This document shows, in pieces, positions 5,721 through 11,719 of a stretch of 11,811 bases of DNA; positions within the stretch are counted from its first letter, which is position 1, and every line of letters starts with the position of its first letter. Position numbers and translations under genes: made by a program. This stretch comes from Actinomycetota bacterium. Its GTDB lineage: Bacteria; Actinomycetota; Acidimicrobiia; Acidimicrobiales; Ilumatobacteraceae. Where the stretch lies: the NCBI GenBank assembly GCA_009701105.1, contig WLKU01000026.1:1-11811 (forward strand). Direction: 5' to 3'. The notes beneath the pieces were generated by a model. That model ran no database searches. It was not told the origin of the DNA and was given only the letters and a program-made list of their open reading frames with translations.

Positions 5721-6947
5721 TTAAAAGATATCTGATGCGCTATCGAGCGCGTCAGCCAAAGCATCGACTTCTTGGGTGGTGTTGTACAAGTAAAAGCTTG
5801 CGCGCACGGTGGCATTGGCGCCAAGGATCTTCATGAGTGGTTTTGCACAATGGTGGCCAGCGCGAACGCAAACGTTGGTTTGATCGAGAACCTGGCTGAG
5901 ATCGTGCGGGTGAATGCCGCGAAAGGCAAATGAAAAGGTGGCACCACGAAGTTCTGGATTGGTTGGGCCGTGGATTGTGATGTCGTCGCCAAAACGAGAT
6001 GTCAGAGTGTTGAGAACGTATGTGCTGAGTTCAATTTCGTGCTGACGAATGTTGTTCATGCCGACTTTTGTCAAAAACTCGACTGCGGAGTGAAGGGCAA
6101 CCACTTCTGCGATTGCTGGAGTGCCAGCTTCAAACTTTGCTGGCACTTCCGCCGTTGTAAAACCATCGAGGCGCACATCGGCGATCATGTTGCCACCACC
6201 CAAAAACGGAGGCATTGCCTCAAGTAGCGACTCGCGCCCCCACAACACACCTACGCCTGATGGTCCACACATTTTGTGCGAACTAAAAACCATGAAGTCT
6301 GCGCCCAAATTTTGCACGTCGGTGGGCTGATGCGGCACCGATTGGCAGGCATCGACTATGGCGATTGCGCCAGCCTTGTGCGCAGCAGCGCACAGACGCT
6401 GCACTGGATTGATGGTGCCAAGCACGTTTGACATTGAAGTGAATGAGAAGGCTTTTACGTCTTTGAGTAACCCATCGAGATTGGTGAGGTCAAGTTGGCC
6501 GTCGGATGTAAGCGGCACCCAGCGCAATTGAATTCCGCGCTCGGCAACAAGCATGTGCCAAGGAACGATGTTGGCGTGATGTTCCATGTGCGTGAGTAGC
6601 ACGGTGTCGCCAGCCTTGAGATTGGCTCGACCCCACGACATGATGACCAAGTTGAGTGCCTCGGTGGCATTTTTGGTGAAGACAACTTCGTTGGCCTTTG
6701 GTGCATTGATAAATGCGGCAAGTGCGCTGCGGGTTGCTTCGAATGCGTCGGTAGCTTCGGCTGCCAATTGATATGCACTGCGATTGATTGGCGCATAACC
6801 GGTTTCCATGAAATTAGAAAGCGCGTCGATGACTACTTGAGGTTTTTGTGAGGTGTTTGCGCTATCGAGATAGACGAGCGGTTTGTCGTTGACGAGTCGA
6901 TGTAAGACCGGAAAATCTTTGCGAATTGTGGCTACATCAAAAGTCAT
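5721..6947 (-). CDS. sufS: SufS, group II cysteine desulfurase
   Basis: The 408-residue enzyme removes sulfur from L-cysteine as a Cys persulfide for Fe-S cluster assembly, using PLP. Landmarks in order: YLDSANTSQKPQVVIDA (26-42), N93 and ATEALN, THMEHHANIVPW with the PLP-stacking His at 123/124 (119-130), D199 and Q202 around the cofactor ring, the Schiff-base lysine in FSSHKMCGPSG (K225), and the active-site Cys in VRAGHHCAKPLM (C367). The short R-A-G-H-H-C-A loop is that of group II desulfurases, which rely on a partner such as SufU, encoded just downstream. Length is typical. The first codon follows the sufC stop by 9 bp, so translation is probably coupled. No strong Shine-Dalgarno is visible. 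Confidence 0.96.
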   Translation of the reverse strand: MTFDVATIRKDFPVLHRLVNDKPLVYLDSANTSQKPQVVIDALSNFMETGYAPINRSAYQLAAEATDAFEATRSALAAFINAPKANEVVFTKNATEALNLVIMSWGRANLKAGDTVLLTHMEHHANIVPWHMLVAERGIQLRWVPLTSDGQLDLTNLDGLLKDVKAFSFTSMSNVLGTINPVQRLCAAAHKAGAIAIVDACQSVPHQPTDVQNLGADFMVFSSHKMCGPSGVGVLWGRESLLEAMPPFLGGGNMIADVRLDGFTTAEVPAKFEAGTPAIAEVVALHSAVEFLTKVGMNNIRQHEIELSTYVLNTLTSRFGDDITIHGPTNPELRGATFSFAFRGIHPHDLSQVLDQTNVCVRAGHHCAKPLMKILGANATVRASFYLYNTTQEVDALADALDSASDIF

Positions 6948-6956
6948 GATCGAAAC

Positions 6957-7706
6957 TTATTCTTTGTACGACTCGTAGCCAGATTTTTCGAGCTCTTCTG
7001 CGATCTCCATGCCACCCGATTTGACGATGCGGCCATCGATCAAGATATGTACGAAATCAGGCTGCAGTTCGTCAAGCAGTCGTTGATAGTGCGTGATGAG
7101 CACGATGCCCATCTTTGGTCGCTCTTTACGAACTTCACGGATGCCCTGAGCGACTATGCGCAACGCATCGATGTCCAGACCAGAGTCTGTTTCGTCCAAG
7201 ATTGCAAGCTCTGGCTCAAGGATTGCCATCTGCATGATTTCGTTGCGCTTCTTTTCGCCACCTGAAAAACCTTCGTTGAGGTAGCGATCGACGAACGTCG
7301 AATCCATTCCCAAGCGCTTCATCCATGACATTGCAGAGAGTCGCAGCTCGAGAACCGACAAGTCGATGCCTTTGCGAGCCGAGAGTGCTTGACGCAAAAA
7401 TTGAATGACTGACACACCAGCAATTTCTTGCGGGTACTGAAAACCTAAAAAGATGCCGGCTTTGGCGCGCGCATCGGTGGGCCACTGGCTGATGTCGTCG
7501 CCTTTGTAAAACACGCGACCCGAAACAACTTGGTATTCGGGAGAAGCGAGAAGTGTGTTTGCGAGAGTGGATTTGCCGGAGCCGTTTGGTCCCATGATCG
7601 CGTGAACTTCACCCTCGTTTACCGTGAGCGAAAGACCGCGCAAGATCTCGGTGTCGCCCTCGATTGGCTTGGCATGCAGTTCGTCAACTCTGAACAATTC
7701 GGTCAC
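6957..7706 (-). CDS. sufC: SufC, ABC-type ATPase of the SufBCD Fe-S scaffold
   Basis: The 249-residue ATPase has Walker A GPNGSGKST (39-47), the Q-loop Q90 in FQYPQEI, the SufC-style signature FSGGEKKRNE (147-156), Walker B AILDETDSGLD (168-178) with the catalytic E172, and H-loop H206 in ITHYQRLL. The EKKRNEI extension after the signature and the D-E-T-D-S-G-L-D box separate SufC from transport ATPases. It works as a soluble subunit with SufB and SufD to build Fe-S clusters. Neither sufB nor sufD lies upstream here, where the actinobacterial order sufB-sufD-sufC would put them; a desaturase gene is there instead. The start is GTG (7704-7706); there is no Shine-Dalgarno, but a TACACT hexamer seven bases upstream suggests a leaderless transcript. 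Confidence 0.95.
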   Translation of the reverse strand: MTELFRVDELHAKPIEGDTEILRGLSLTVNEGEVHAIMGPNGSGKSTLANTLLASPEYQVVSGRVFYKGDDISQWPTDARAKAGIFLGFQYPQEIAGVSVIQFLRQALSARKGIDLSVLELRLSAMSWMKRLGMDSTFVDRYLNEGFSGGEKKRNEIMQMAILEPELAILDETDSGLDIDALRIVAQGIREVRKERPKMGIVLITHYQRLLDELQPDFVHILIDGRIVKSGGMEIAEELEKSGYESYKE

Positions 7707-7713
7707 GGAGATC

Positions 7714-7719
7714 AGTGTA
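7714..7719 (-). promoter_or_regulatory. Predicted -10 of a leaderless sufC promoter
   Basis: On the minus strand TACACT is followed by seven bases and the sufC GTG, with no ribosome binding site between. The -35 position 17 bp upstream (7737-7742) shows only a weak match (TGCTAA) and lies within the palindrome at 7736-7761, which suits a regulated promoter. Confidence 0.5.
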
Positions 7720-7735
7720 TTCAGGCGTTTTGGGG

Positions 7736-7761
7736 ATTAGCACTACCTGCGTAGTGTTAAT
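7736..7761. promoter_or_regulatory. Inverted repeat between the desaturase and sufC (candidate suf operator or weak terminator)
   Basis: An 11-bp inverted repeat, ATTAGCACTAC-CTGC-GTAGTGTTAAT, with one mismatch and a perfect CACTAC/GTAGTG core. It lies directly after the desaturase gene and over the -35 position of the predicted sufC promoter. A T-run does not follow in the minus direction, which weakens the terminator reading. A site for an Fe-S sensing regulator (SufR type) is possible, but the motif is not one I can match to a known SufR site. Confidence 0.5.
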
Positions 7762-8729
7762 TATTTCGCACTGGCAAGAGCTTCTGGACGCGAGCGAAGG
7801 GCACGCCAAATCGCCAGATAACTGCTGTATTGGTAGGCATCTGTGACGAAACCGGATGCTTGAAGTTGGCGATGATATTTGGGCAAAGAACGAAATGGAA
7901 TGCCCGAATCGGTGTGATGTGCAATGTGCCAGCCGAGGTTGAACGGCACAAAATAGAAACTTGAAAACAGGTGTTGTTTGACCGAATGCGTGGTGACTCG
8001 GCGATCATCATCGGCGCGCAGGCCACCGTGCTCGGCAATAGATCGCAGTCGGTTCATGACGCGCCACACCGTGATGTAGGGCACAAGCCACAACATCACA
8101 TACACCCAAGGATTTACAAAGATCACGGAAAGTATGATTAGCACTGCGTGCAGGCTAAATATTTTGCGCTGAGTATTCAGTTGCTGCGGGTCAGTCTGAA
8201 ATAATGACATGAATTGTCCGCGCAGCATTCGAAAACCTGTGCTGCCAAGCCCGTCACGACGCATCTTGCGCCAAAAACTCGCACGCGTGATGGGGTAGTT
8301 GGCATACAGCGGAATATCTGGTTCGTTTGGGCCAAACTCTTCACGATGATGAGCCATGTGTACATAGCGATAGCCATCGGTATTTACAAATGACATGTAT
8401 CCGAGCAACCAACGCCCCGCAAAGTCGTTGAGCTTCCGATTGCGAAACAACAGTCGGTGCACCGACTCGTGCATGAGCGCAAGCAACTGCGCGTGAGCTC
8501 GACCCATGAGCGGGAAAGCGATGACGTAGGTAATGGGATTATGTAGTTCAAGCGCTACCCAGATGATGAAGAACGTCTGCACGTAGATGGAGGTAACTGA
8601 AATTGCATTACGAAAATTTGGTATGTGTCGCAACTCGGTGCGCCACTGCGAGGTTGGGTGTCCGTTCGGCAGGATCTTTTCGTTGCCATCGATCTGGGTA
8701 AAGACCGATGCGTCAGGAACCATATTCAT
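7761..8729 (-). CDS. Membrane fatty acid desaturase family protein (di-iron, three His boxes)
   Basis: The 322-residue protein carries the histidine boxes of membrane desaturases/hydroxylases (PF00487): HESVH (87-91), HMAHH (124-128) and HIAHH (268-272), plus a lone His in IAEHGG (H234). Hydrophobic segments lie at about 45-75, 105-115, 190-223 and 255-265, placing the active site at the cytoplasmic face of the inner membrane. Such enzymes use a non-heme di-iron centre and O2 to desaturate or hydroxylate lipid chains, and need an electron donor such as a ferredoxin; none is encoded nearby. The substrate is unknown. The A-E-H-G and W-H-x-x-H-H-T-D patterns resemble desaturases acting on lipids or carotenoid-like chains. 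It starts 9 bp after the hydrolase gene, with AAAAGG close upstream; ATG 8723 is an alternative start. It is the last of the antitoxin-led group. Confidence 0.88.
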   Translation of the reverse strand: MNMVPDASVFTQIDGNEKILPNGHPTSQWRTELRHIPNFRNAISVTSIYVQTFFIIWVALELHNPITYVIAFPLMGRAHAQLLALMHESVHRLLFRNRKLNDFAGRWLLGYMSFVNTDGYRYVHMAHHREEFGPNEPDIPLYANYPITRASFWRKMRRDGLGSTGFRMLRGQFMSLFQTDPQQLNTQRKIFSLHAVLIILSVIFVNPWVYVMLWLVPYITVWRVMNRLRSIAEHGGLRADDDRRVTTHSVKQHLFSSFYFVPFNLGWHIAHHTDSGIPFRSLPKYHRQLQASGFVTDAYQYSSYLAIWRALRSRPEALASAK

Positions 8730-8738
8730 AAACCTTTT

Positions 8739-9356
8739 CTACCAGCCGCGATCAACCCAAGTTTGCAGGTGAGGCCGTTCGGCGCCGATAGTGGTGTCGA
8801 GTCCATGACCGGGCAACACAATGGTGTCAGGTGGAAAAGTGAAGAGTTTGTTGTCAATCGACTGAATGATGGTCGCGAAATCGCCACCCTCTAACGCGGT
8901 GTTGCCGGGGCCACCAGGAAACAGCGTGTCACCCGTAAATAGCAGTGGGGTGTTGGCTACAGCGAACGAAATCGAACCCTCTGTATGACCTGGGTTGTGG
9001 ATGGCGTGTAGGCGCAGATTGCCAACTTCGATCACCTCGGCATCATCGATGAATACGTCATACCCAACGTCTTTGAGGCGTGGTGCGTCGGCTGCAGTGA
9101 CAGCAACTTCGTAACCAGCTTCACGCATAGCGGGTATTGCCTGAATGTGATCCCAATGGCCGTGGGTTTCGAGCACGCGACGAACGCCAAGCTTCGTGCA
9201 CAATTCGAGCAACTTTTCGTGCTCATTGGCTGCGTCGATCAGAACTGCGTCACCTGTAGCTCGGCACCGAATGACAAAAACATTGTTGTCGTATGGACCA
9301 ACAACAAGTTTGTGAACTTCAACGTTGCTGTCGTTCCAGTGCAAAGTTGCGGTCAT
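8739..9356 (-). CDS. Metallo-beta-lactamase-fold hydrolase (glyoxalase II-like)
   Basis: The 205-residue protein has the full metal-binding set of a glyoxalase II-type hydrolase: THGHWDH (H65, H67, D69, H70), H124 in NPGHTEGSIS, D143 in FTGDTLFPGG and H184 in LPGHG. It is shorter than classical GloB (about 250 residues) and lacks that enzyme's C-terminal helical domain, like the YcbL-type proteins, so the substrate is probably a thioester but could differ. Actinobacteria generally use mycothiol rather than glutathione, so a mycothiol thioester is possible; this is inference. The protein should be cytoplasmic. Its ATG overlaps the stop of the VapC gene by 4 bp, so it is translated with the toxin-antitoxin pair, and the desaturase follows 9 bp later. 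Confidence 0.9.
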   Translation of the reverse strand: MTATLHWNDSNVEVHKLVVGPYDNNVFVIRCRATGDAVLIDAANEHEKLLELCTKLGVRRVLETHGHWDHIQAIPAMREAGYEVAVTAADAPRLKDVGYDVFIDDAEVIEVGNLRLHAIHNPGHTEGSISFAVANTPLLFTGDTLFPGGPGNTALEGGDFATIIQSIDNKLFTFPPDTIVLPGHGLDTTIGAERPHLQTWVDRGW

Positions 9357-9757
9357 GATGACACCACATCAAATCCAAGCGAGAGAGCGACTGGGATTTG
9401 CGCTGGATCAAATGTCACGTATTTGAGTGGCTTGGGTAAACGAGTGGCCGCAGCCAGGTGTATTGCGTCAGAGATATGCAGTGGCTGTTGGCGAACAAGT
9501 ATTGCGGCTTCGTCGAGGCATCGTTGGTCAACAGGCACAATTGAAACATAATCCCATGTATGACGGATTGCATCTTCGAGGTCGTGTCGCACAAATTCTT
9601 GTTCTGACATGCGGTCAATGATTGACATCGCTTCGGTGAGTGCAAGGGCACTTGCACACCAGTCGGCATCACCCTTGATTGCATCGTGTGTGATTGTTCG
9701 TGCAATACCGCTGGTGTGCAGGGCAACGAGCGCGCTGGTGTCGAGCATGATCGTCAT
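9353..9757 (-). CDS. PIN-domain ribonuclease toxin (VapC family)
   Basis: The 134-residue protein is a VapC-type PIN domain with four acidic metal-binding residues: D6 in MLDTSALVAL, E42 in ALTEAMSI, D97 in LHISDAIHLAAA and D117 in YVTFDPAQI. Family members are Mg-dependent RNases that cut tRNA or rRNA and are held inactive by a partner antitoxin. The antitoxin gene lies directly upstream with a 4-bp overlap (9754-9757), the normal layout. The length (about 130 residues) is typical and nothing is truncated or missing, so the toxin is probably functional. Unusually, the gene is followed without a gap by a hydrolase gene (4-bp overlap at 9353-9356). A second in-frame ATG at codon 4 is an alternative start. 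Confidence 0.92.
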   Translation of the reverse strand: MTIMLDTSALVALHTSGIARTITHDAIKGDADWCASALALTEAMSIIDRMSEQEFVRHDLEDAIRHTWDYVSIVPVDQRCLDEAAILVRQQPLHISDAIHLAAATRLPKPLKYVTFDPAQIPVALSLGFDVVSS

Positions 9758-10032
9758 CCGCGCACCTCGCGCAATGTTTGGTCGATGCGCGAACCACTAT
9801 TGAAAGTGATCGCCTTCGGTAGCTGATATTTGTCGCGTCGTCGAGGTGCAACTATTGCGCCGTTGGCAACAAGATCGGTCAAAGTAATCGTCTGACTTGT
9901 GGCAGGAATGATGGGGCCGAGAGTGGCAACCGGATCGCCGCTCACCGTAATAATCATCTGTTCACCGGCACCTGCACGCTTGATAAAAGTGGCTGAACGC
10001 TCTCGTAACTCGCGGATTCCTATGCTGCGCAT
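9754..10032 (-). CDS. Phd/YefM-family antitoxin for the adjacent VapC
   Basis: The 92-residue protein opens MRSIGIRELRERSATFIKRA, then GAGEQMIITVSGDPVATLGP. This is the Phd/YefM fold: the I-x-E-L-R-x-R-x-x-x-x-I DNA-binding helices, the V-S-G-x-P-V-A-x-L strand, and a long C-terminal tail (about 45-92) that would wrap the toxin, with R-I-D-Q-T-L-R-E-V-R-G at the end. Such antitoxins bind and neutralise the toxin and repress their own promoter. The start at 10032 is chosen over longer frames because a TACCCT -10 lies seven bases upstream and homology begins there. Two TGTGTAC repeats upstream match the operators of this family. The 4-bp overlap with vapC supports co-translation. Confidence 0.9.
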   Translation of the reverse strand: MRSIGIRELRERSATFIKRAGAGEQMIITVSGDPVATLGPIIPATSQTITLTDLVANGAIVAPRRRDKYQLPKAITFNSGSRIDQTLREVRG

Positions 10033-10039
10033 GTATCTC

Positions 10040-10068
10040 AGGGTAGCCGAAAGTACCTGATTTGTGTA
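10040..10068 (-). promoter_or_regulatory. Predicted promoter of the antitoxin-toxin operon
   Basis: On the minus strand TACACA (10063-10068) and TACCCT (10040-10045) are spaced by 17 bp, and the -10 ends seven bases before the antitoxin ATG. No Shine-Dalgarno is present, so the transcript is probably leaderless. The -35 overlaps the repeat operator, so antitoxin binding would block it. Confidence 0.55.
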
Positions 10069-10082
10069 CGCCTGTGTACACC
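10063..10082. promoter_or_regulatory. Tandem TGTGTAC repeats with a TGTACA core (Phd/YefM-type operator)
   Basis: The two 10-bp units TGTGTACGCC (10063-10072) and TGTGTACACC (10073-10082) differ at one base and are one helical turn apart. The second contains the perfect palindrome GTGTACAC (10074-10081) with TGTACA at its centre; the first is an imperfect copy. TGTACA-core palindromes, one strong and one weak, placed side by side, are the operator layout described for E. coli YefM-YoeB. Here they lie over the -35 of a gene for a protein of that antitoxin family. Confidence 0.75.
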
Positions 10083-10113
10083 ACACGATTGGCGCACTTC
10101 GATCAAGACAGGG

Positions 10114-10126
10114 CAGAATCATCTGC
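10114..10126 (+). promoter_or_regulatory. Possible leaderless -10 of the acyl-CoA dehydrogenase gene
   Basis: CAGAAT (10114-10119) ends seven bases before the ATG at 10127, and there is no Shine-Dalgarno. The -35 is poor (TTGGCG at 10089-10094, 19-bp spacer). The divergent antitoxin operator lies 32-51 bp further upstream. Confidence 0.35.
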
Positions 10127-11242
10127 ATGAACTTTGCATTCTCAGAAGAACAAGAAGAACTCCGTAAAACAGTCCGAGCATTTTTGGAGAGCAAGTCTCC
10201 AGAAACTGCCGTACGCGAGCAGATGGAAACCGAAAATGGTTTTGATCCAGCCGTGTGGTCGCAGATGGGTGATCAGATGGGCCTTCAGGGTCTCTCGATC
10301 CCTGAAGAGTTCGGTGGTTCTGGATTTGGTTTCATTGAGCTCGGCGTAGTGCTTGAAGAGATGGGTCGTGCATTGTTGTGCGCACCGTTTTTCTCGAGCG
10401 TTGTGCTCGCAGCAAACGCATTGTTGTTGAGCGGCGATGACGCAGCAAAGAAAAAGTATTTGCCAGGTATTGCTGCAGGAGAAACAGTTGCCACTTTGGC
10501 AACCACCGAGCCATCTGGCAAGTGGGACGAAAAGGGCATCACAACAAAGGCCGAAGGTTCTGGAAGCGATTGGAAAATCACCGGAACCAAAATGTTCGTG
10601 ATTGATGGTGCAACTGCAAGTTTGATCATTGTTGGAGCACGCACCGGGAAAGGTGTTTCGTTGTTCGCAGTAGATGGCAGTGCAAAGGGCCTCACACGCA
10701 CTTCGCTCTCCACGATGGATCAGACTCGCAAGCAAGCAAAGTTGGAGTTCAATGCAACTCCTGCAACTTTGATTGGCACTGAAGGCAAGGGCTGGGACGT
10801 GTTGAGCCAAGTGTTTGACTTGGCCGCTGTTGCACTTGCAGCCGAGCAGGTTGGTGGAGCTCAAAAAGTTCTCGAGATGGCAGTTGAGTACGCCAAGGTC
10901 CGTGTGCAATTTGGTCGTCCAATCGGTTCATTCCAGGCCATCAAGCACAAGTGTGCAGACATGTTGCTCGAAGTCGAGTCGGCAAAGTCGGCTGCGTACT
11001 ACGGCATGTGGTGTGCAGCAGAAATGAATGACGAGCTTGCATCGGTCGCATCATTGGCTAAGGCGTATTGCTCAGAGGCTTACTTCCACGCTGCCGCCGA
11101 AAACATTCAGATTCATGGTGGTATCGGCTTTACATGGGAACACCCAGCGCACTTGTATTTCAAGCGCGCAAAGTCGAGCGAGTTGCTCTTCGGTGATCCG
11201 ACGTATCACCGCGAGTTGCTTGCGCAACGCATCGGCATCTAA
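10127..11242 (+). CDS. Acyl-CoA dehydrogenase family protein
   Basis: The 371-residue protein opens MNFAFSEEQEELRKTVRAFL. It has the IPEEFGGSGFGFIELGVVLEE block (58-78), the central ATTEPSG/W-K-I-T-G-T-K-M-F-V FAD-contact region (125-158), VRVQFGRPIGSFQAIKHKCADM (258-279) and IQIHGGIGFTWEHPAHLYFKRA (327-348). This style is common in actinobacterial FadE proteins of ring or side-chain degradation. It would oxidise an acyl-CoA at the alpha-beta bond using FAD and pass electrons to ETF. By eye, neither classical catalytic Glu is present: the Y-E-G-T site reads LFGD (354-357), and the isovaleryl-CoA dehydrogenase site (D-L-E) reads DLA (231-233). It may be the non-catalytic half of a two-subunit enzyme, or use another base. 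The ATG at 10127 follows CAGAAT by seven bases; earlier in-frame starts would extend past the conserved N-terminus. Confidence 0.92.
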   Translation: MNFAFSEEQEELRKTVRAFLESKSPETAVREQMETENGFDPAVWSQMGDQMGLQGLSIPEEFGGSGFGFIELGVVLEEMGRALLCAPFFSSVVLAANALLLSGDDAAKKKYLPGIAAGETVATLATTEPSGKWDEKGITTKAEGSGSDWKITGTKMFVIDGATASLIIVGARTGKGVSLFAVDGSAKGLTRTSLSTMDQTRKQAKLEFNATPATLIGTEGKGWDVLSQVFDLAAVALAAEQVGGAQKVLEMAVEYAKVRVQFGRPIGSFQAIKHKCADMLLEVESAKSAAYYGMWCAAEMNDELASVASLAKAYCSEAYFHAAAENIQIHGGIGFTWEHPAHLYFKRAKSSELLFGDPTYHRELLAQRIGI

Positions 11243-11269
11243 TCAGTCGGCGGTACCTCTATTAATTGG

Positions 11270-11719
11270 GTGACAGTTGTTTTTGCGATTGTTGCGGCAC
11301 TTGCAGTATTTGTTATCGCAGCAACCGTAATTGGTCGCGAAGCACATCGCCTTGATGCGTTAGCGCCACGAGTCATCTACGACATTGAAGAAGCAACATC
11401 ATTTGTTGCCGACAGATTGCCAAGCGATTCTCAGGCGCGTTTGACCTACGCAGAGCTACGCAAGATGTTGGTACTGCACATGGGCTGGTTGCATTCCAAA
11501 GGCTTGCAACCACAAGACGTGACCGATCTCCGACAAAACATCACTGAATCGGTGGTGTTTGGTGAAGAGACATTGACTGCGTTTTTAATGGGAGAAGCAA
11601 TGGAAGCGCGCATTGAAGTGTTGGACGACGTGGACATTGTGCATGTAGTGCGCGCGCACCTAGATTATTTTGAGGCAATAGGCGCTGTTGGCCCGAGTGC
11701 GTCAAGCACCGACCTCTGA
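11270..11719 (+). CDS. Conserved-looking membrane-anchored protein of unknown function
   Basis: I do not recognise a named family. The 149-residue product begins with a GTG and one N-terminal membrane helix (about residues 3-22, MTVVFAIVAALAVFVIAATV) followed by IGREAHRLDALAPR. The rest is a soluble domain rich in acidic residues and helices, with V-I-Y-D-I-E-E-A, YAELRKMLVLHMGWLHSKG (60-78) and DDVDIVHVVRAHLDYFEAIG (118-137). With one N-terminal anchor and no cleavage site, the soluble part may face the cytoplasm. It lies 27 bp after the acyl-CoA dehydrogenase gene and could be co-transcribed, although no Shine-Dalgarno is visible. Its 3' end overlaps a convergent gene by 55 bp. The reading frame is clean and the composition is that of a real protein. 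Confidence 0.75.
   Translation: MTVVFAIVAALAVFVIAATVIGREAHRLDALAPRVIYDIEEATSFVADRLPSDSQARLTYAELRKMLVLHMGWLHSKGLQPQDVTDLRQNITESVVFGEETLTAFLMGEAMEARIEVLDDVDIVHVVRAHLDYFEAIGAVGPSASSTDL

Noticed and set aside
7736..7761. Strong intrinsic terminator after the desaturase gene
   Set aside because: The stem has one mismatch and no T-run follows in the direction of transcription, so I list it as a candidate operator rather than a terminator.
8739..9356. True beta-lactamase resistance gene
   Set aside because: The metal-binding residues and the P-G-H-G end motif are those of glyoxalase II-like hydrolases; there are no class B beta-lactamase-specific features or signal peptide.
9353..10032. Mobile element carrying the toxin-antitoxin pair
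   Set aside because: No transposase, integrase, terminal inverted repeat or target duplication is visible, and the pair overlaps the next gene seamlessly.
10033..10194. N-terminal extension of the antitoxin to 146 residues
   Set aside because: The extension crosses the operator and the start of the divergent acyl-CoA dehydrogenase gene; family similarity begins at the ATG at 10032.
10142..10909. A 255-codon open frame on the minus strand, opposite the acyl-CoA dehydrogenase
   Set aside because: It lies wholly antisense to a clear enzyme gene, is extremely rich in Cys, Ser and Gln as expected from reverse reading of GCA/TTG/GAG-rich codons, and has no family motif.
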